64,000 nucleotides of DNA from Ramlibacter tataouinensis (GTDB lineage Bacteria; Pseudomonadota; Gammaproteobacteria; Burkholderiales; Burkholderiaceae_C), in contig NZ_CP116009.1 of NCBI RefSeq assembly GCF_027941915.1, positions 1,240,001-1,304,000 of the forward strand, written 5' to 3'. Below the pieces are notes generated by a model, which had not been told where the DNA came from, did not search any database, and worked only from the letters and a program-made list of their open reading frames with translations. Numbering within the stretch: the first letter of the stretch is position 1; each line of letters starts with the position of its first letter. Below are positions 61,441 to 64,000 of the stretch, piece by piece. Both the position numbers and the translations under genes were made by a program.

Positions 61441-62073
61441 TCAAGCCTTCTTCTTCGCCCCCAGCCGCGACTCCGTGCCCGCCGCCAGGCGCTGGATGTT
61501 CTCGCGGTGCCGCCAGGCCAGCAGCGCGGCCATGGCGAACAGGGCGAATACCACCGGCTTCTCGGCGTACCACTGGATGCGGTCGCCCAGCAGGTAGTAG
61601 ACCGGCGCGAACACCGCCGCCAGCAGCGAGGCCAGCGAGGAGTAGCGGAAGAAGTAGGCGATGATCAGCCAGGTTAGGCCGGTGGCGATGCCCAGCAGCC
61701 AATCGATGCCGAACACCGCGCCGATGAAGGTCGCCACGCCCTTGCCGCCCTGGAATCGGAAGTACACCGGGTACAGGTGGCCGAGGAAGGCGCCCAGCGC
61801 CACCAGCGCCACCGTGCCGTCCTCCAGCCCCCAGGCCTTGCCGTAAAGGCGCACCAGCAGCACCGGCACCAGCCCCTTCATCGCGTCCAGCAGCAGCGTC
61901 ACGACGGCCGCGGGCTTGCTGCCCGAGCGCAGCACGTTGGTGGCGCCGGGATTCTTGCTGCCGAAGGTGCGCGGGTCCGCCAGCCCCATGGCGCGGCTGA
62001 CGATCACGGCGAAGGCGAGCGAGCCCACCAGGTAGGCCGCGAGCGCGGCGAGCAGGGGATACAGGGTGTCCAT
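61441..62073 (-). CDS. plsY: Acyl-phosphate glycerol-3-phosphate acyltransferase
   Basis: The 210-residue inner-membrane protein has the three PlsY loop motifs: GSKNPGATNVLR, GHLYPVYFRFQGGKGVATF and the late YSSLASLL region. It acylates glycerol 3-phosphate with acyl-phosphate, starting phospholipid synthesis. The start at 62073 gives the usual MDTLYPLLAALAAYLVGS. Lysine-rich C-terminus (LGAKKKA). Convergent with the MFS gene, with 50 GC-rich bp between. Confidence 0.95.
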   Translation of the reverse strand: MDTLYPLLAALAAYLVGSLAFAVIVSRAMGLADPRTFGSKNPGATNVLRSGSKPAAVVTLLLDAMKGLVPVLLVRLYGKAWGLEDGTVALVALGAFLGHLYPVYFRFQGGKGVATFIGAVFGIDWLLGIATGLTWLIIAYFFRYSSLASLLAAVFAPVYYLLGDRIQWYAEKPVVFALFAMAALLAWRHRENIQRLAAGTESRLGAKKKA

Positions 62074-62101
62074 CGGGCGCCGATTCTGCCAGCGCCGACC
62101 C

Positions 62102-62593
62102 TCACTCTTCCAGCGCGCAGCGCACCGGCCTGGCGCCGAGCAGTTGCACGCACACCTGCGGATCGATGCCGACCAGGTAGCCGCGCCGGCCGCCGTTGAT
62201 GGCGATGCGCGGCAGCCCAAGGATGGTCTCCTCGATGTACACCGGCATCTCCCGCCGCGTGCCGAATGGCGAAGTGCCGCCCACCAGGTAGCCGCTGTGG
62301 CGGTTGGCGACTTCCGGCGCGCACGGCTCGACCGACTTGGCGCCGATCTGGCGCGCCAGGTTCTTGGTCGACACCTTGCGGTTGCCGTGCATCAGCACGA
62401 GCAGCGGGCGCGCCTTCTCGTCCTGCATCACCAGCGTCTTGACCACGGTGAACGGGTCGAACCCCAGCACCTGCGCGCTGTGGGTGGCGCCGCCGTGCTC
62501 GAGGTACTCGTAGGGGTGCTCGGTGAAGGCCACGCCATGGGCCCTGAGCAGCGCCGTCGCCGGCGTTTCGCTGACGTGGTCCTTCTTCGCCAT
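62102..62593 (-). CDS. ybaK: YbaK/EbsC aminoacyl-tRNA deacylase
   Basis: The 163-residue protein has FTVVKTLVM, which contains the key catalytic Lys, and YLVGGTSPFGTRREMPVY, the GxxSP-type active-site loop of the YbaK family. It hydrolyses mischarged Cys-tRNA-Pro. The gene is 10 bp downstream of the aldo/keto reductase gene and 28 bp upstream of plsY, in one leftward series. Confidence 0.93.
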   Translation of the reverse strand: MAKKDHVSETPATALLRAHGVAFTEHPYEYLEHGGATHSAQVLGFDPFTVVKTLVMQDEKARPLLVLMHGNRKVSTKNLARQIGAKSVEPCAPEVANRHSGYLVGGTSPFGTRREMPVYIEETILGLPRIAINGGRRGYLVGIDPQVCVQLLGARPVRCALEE

Positions 62594-62603
62594 GGCGCGC
62601 GGT

Positions 62604-63665
62604 TCAGATGGCGGGGTCGCGCGTATCCCAGCGGAGGCGATCGATCGCGGCCAGCAGTTCCGGCGCGAGCTGCGTGCCCCAGGCGTCGAGGTTCTCGTCC
62701 AGCTGCGCCAGCGAGGTGACGCCGATGATGGTGCTGGCCACCTGCCACTTGGTGAAGCAGAAGGCCAGCGCCATCCGGGTGGGCGCCAGGCCGTGCTCGC
62801 GCGCCAGTGCGTTGTATCGGCGCGCGGCGTCCAGTGCCTCGGCTCGGCCCCAGCGGCCCTGGCGCACCGACTCGAATTTCGCGATGCGCGCGCCGGCCGG
62901 CGCCTGGTCGCCGGCGAAGCCGCCCGCGTCGTACTTGCCGGTCAGCAGCCCGAAGCCCAGCGGCGAATACGCCAGCAGCGACACGCCCAGCCGGTGCAGG
63001 CTTTCGTCCAGCCCGTTCTCCACGCTGCGGTTGAGCAGGCAGTACGGGTTCTGCACGGTGGCGATGCGCGGCAGGCCGTGCTGCTCGGCCAGCCGCACGA
63101 ACTCGTGAACCCCGTACGGGGTCTCGTTCGACAGGCCGACGTGGCGCACCTTGCCCTCGCGCACCAGCCGTGCCAGCGCCTCCAGCTGTTCGTGGATCGA
63201 AGTCTGCGTGCGCTCCTTGCGCGGGTCGTAGTACATCGAGCCGAACATCGGCGTGTTGCGCTCGGGCCAATGGATCTGGTACAGGTCGATCACGTCGGTG
63301 CGCAGGCGCTTGAGCGAACCCTCGCAGGAGGCCTGGATGTCGGCCGCGGTGAGGCCCTGGCCTTCGCGGATCCAGGGCATGCCGCGCGAGGGGCCGGCCA
63401 CCTTGGTGGCCAGCACGAGCCTGCCGCGCAGGGCGGGGTTCGCGGCCAGCCAGTTGCCGATGATGGTTTCCGTCGCGCCGAAGGTCTCCTGGCGCGCCGG
63501 CACCGCGTACATCTCGGCCGTGTCGATGAAGTTGATGCCGCGCTCGACGGCGCGCGAGAGGATGGCGTGGGCCTGCAATTCGGCGACCTGCTCGCCGAAG
63601 GTCATGGTGCCCAGGCAGACGGGCGTGACGCGCAGGTCGCTGGCGCCGAGGGAAACGAGGTTCAT
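62604..63665 (-). CDS. Aldo/keto reductase (Tas-like)
   Basis: The 353-residue NADPH-dependent reductase has the catalytic tetrad regions FIDTAEMYAVP (Asp, Tyr), LATKVAG (Lys) and YQIHWPERN (His). The loop containing GSMYYDPRKERTQTS matches the Tas/YajO-type subgroup. The ATG at 63665 gives MNLVSLGASDLRVTPVCLG. The natural substrate is unknown. It precedes ybaK in the same orientation. Confidence 0.9.
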   Translation of the reverse strand: MNLVSLGASDLRVTPVCLGTMTFGEQVAELQAHAILSRAVERGINFIDTAEMYAVPARQETFGATETIIGNWLAANPALRGRLVLATKVAGPSRGMPWIREGQGLTAADIQASCEGSLKRLRTDVIDLYQIHWPERNTPMFGSMYYDPRKERTQTSIHEQLEALARLVREGKVRHVGLSNETPYGVHEFVRLAEQHGLPRIATVQNPYCLLNRSVENGLDESLHRLGVSLLAYSPLGFGLLTGKYDAGGFAGDQAPAGARIAKFESVRQGRWGRAEALDAARRYNALAREHGLAPTRMALAFCFTKWQVASTIIGVTSLAQLDENLDAWGTQLAPELLAAIDRLRWDTRDPAI

Positions 63666-63713
63666 CGCAAGCACTGAAGGGATCGGTCGGAGGTTCGCAG
63701 GATACGGCAAGGC

Positions 63714-64000
63714 TCACGCCGCCTTGCGGGCCCGCTCCTCCTCCTGCAGCCGCAGCACGCGCCGCTGCACCTTGCCGGTGGTGGTCATGGGCAGGGCGTC
63801 GATGAACTCGATCTCCTTGGGGTACTCGTAGGGCGCGAGCTTGCCGCGCACGTGCTGCTGCAGTTGCGCCACCAGCGTGTCGCCGGGCGTGTGGCCGGGC
63901 GCCAGCACCACGTAGGCCTTGACCAGCGCGCCGCGCTCGGCGTCCGGCTTGGGCACCACGGCAGCATTGGCCACCGCCGGGTGCTTGACCAGGCAGTTCT
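63714..64000 (-). CDS. AMP-forming acyl-CoA ligase, 3' end (partial)
   Basis: The last 94 codons show the ligase C-terminal domain: NCLVKHPAVANAAVVPKPD then KLAPYEYPKEIEFIDALP and the catalytic Lys in TTTGKVQRRVLR. The 5' part lies beyond 64000. YEYPKEIEF and a preceding H-P-A-V are typical of medium-chain or benzoate-type acyl-CoA ligases. It is separate from the catabolic region and probably unrelated to the ligase at 4691. Confidence 0.88.
   Translation of the reverse strand, partial: NCLVKHPAVANAAVVPKPDAERGALVKAYVVLAPGHTPGDTLVAQLQQHVRGKLAPYEYPKEIEFIDALPMTTTGKVQRRVLRLQEEERARKAA

Overview
The window is high-GC DNA. Its housekeeping gene orders (folC-dedD-cvpA-purF-metZ, a gltX/tRNA cluster, tamA-tamB, murB next to yajQ) and protein styles point to a betaproteobacterium of the Burkholderiales, most likely Comamonadaceae (Ramlibacter/Variovorax-like). 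This is inferred from sequence character; no database was searched.

Bases 1 to about 39,030 form an accessory catabolic region. It encodes a three-component Rieske ring-hydroxylating dioxygenase with dispersed parts: oxygenase alpha/beta at 25563-23780, ferredoxin at 25686 and reductase at 2320-1019. Around these lie CoA-thioester chemistry (AMP-forming ligase, three enoyl-CoA hydratase-fold proteins, a two-domain 3-hydroxyacyl-CoA dehydrogenase, an SCP2-type thiolase, an HMG-CoA-synthase-like/DUF35 fusion, a thioesterase) and three uptake systems (a TRAP transporter, a near-complete LIV-type ABC transporter, and the end of a second LIV operon). Two paralogous TetR repressors are present, with seven copies of a 20-bp palindrome placed at every divergent or operon-leading promoter. 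The palindromes fall into two sequence classes that follow the two regulators by position.

Four enzymes under these operators match a complete lower route: methylsuccinyl-CoA dehydrogenase (13284-11602), mesaconyl-CoA C1-C4 CoA transferase (11598-10375), mesaconyl-C4-CoA hydratase (15485-14631) and a citramalyl-CoA-lyase-like CitE protein (26006-26872). Together they would convert 2-methylsuccinyl-CoA to acetyl-CoA plus pyruvate. The region also carries a module in duplicate: an APH/ACAD11-type kinase-fold protein, a small helical partner, and a CrtC/AttH-like beta-sandwich protein (7354-4714; 37463-39027 with 31782-30730). The kinase pair recalls the LvaA/LvaB hydroxyacyl-CoA phosphorylation system. 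The growth substrate is not identifiable from sequence; a methyl-branched alicyclic or aromatic compound is a reasonable guess.

Bases 39,030-39,400 hold apparent gene debris. Then come a glycine-zipper protein, a compact arsenic operon (arsR, a 13-codon ORF, arsC, aquaporin) whose arsR promoter predicts a leaderless mRNA, and a terminator that closes a tRNA-Ala/Glu/Asp transcript downstream of gltX.

Bases 42,185-64,000 are core genome: gltX; the folC-dedD-cvpA-purF-metZ operon; a Spx/ArsC-like protein; a second glycine-zipper protein; argG; tamA-tamB; murB diverging from yajQ, a retropepsin-like protease and an MFS exporter; then plsY, a YbaK deacylase, an aldo/keto reductase and the 3' end of another acyl-CoA ligase.
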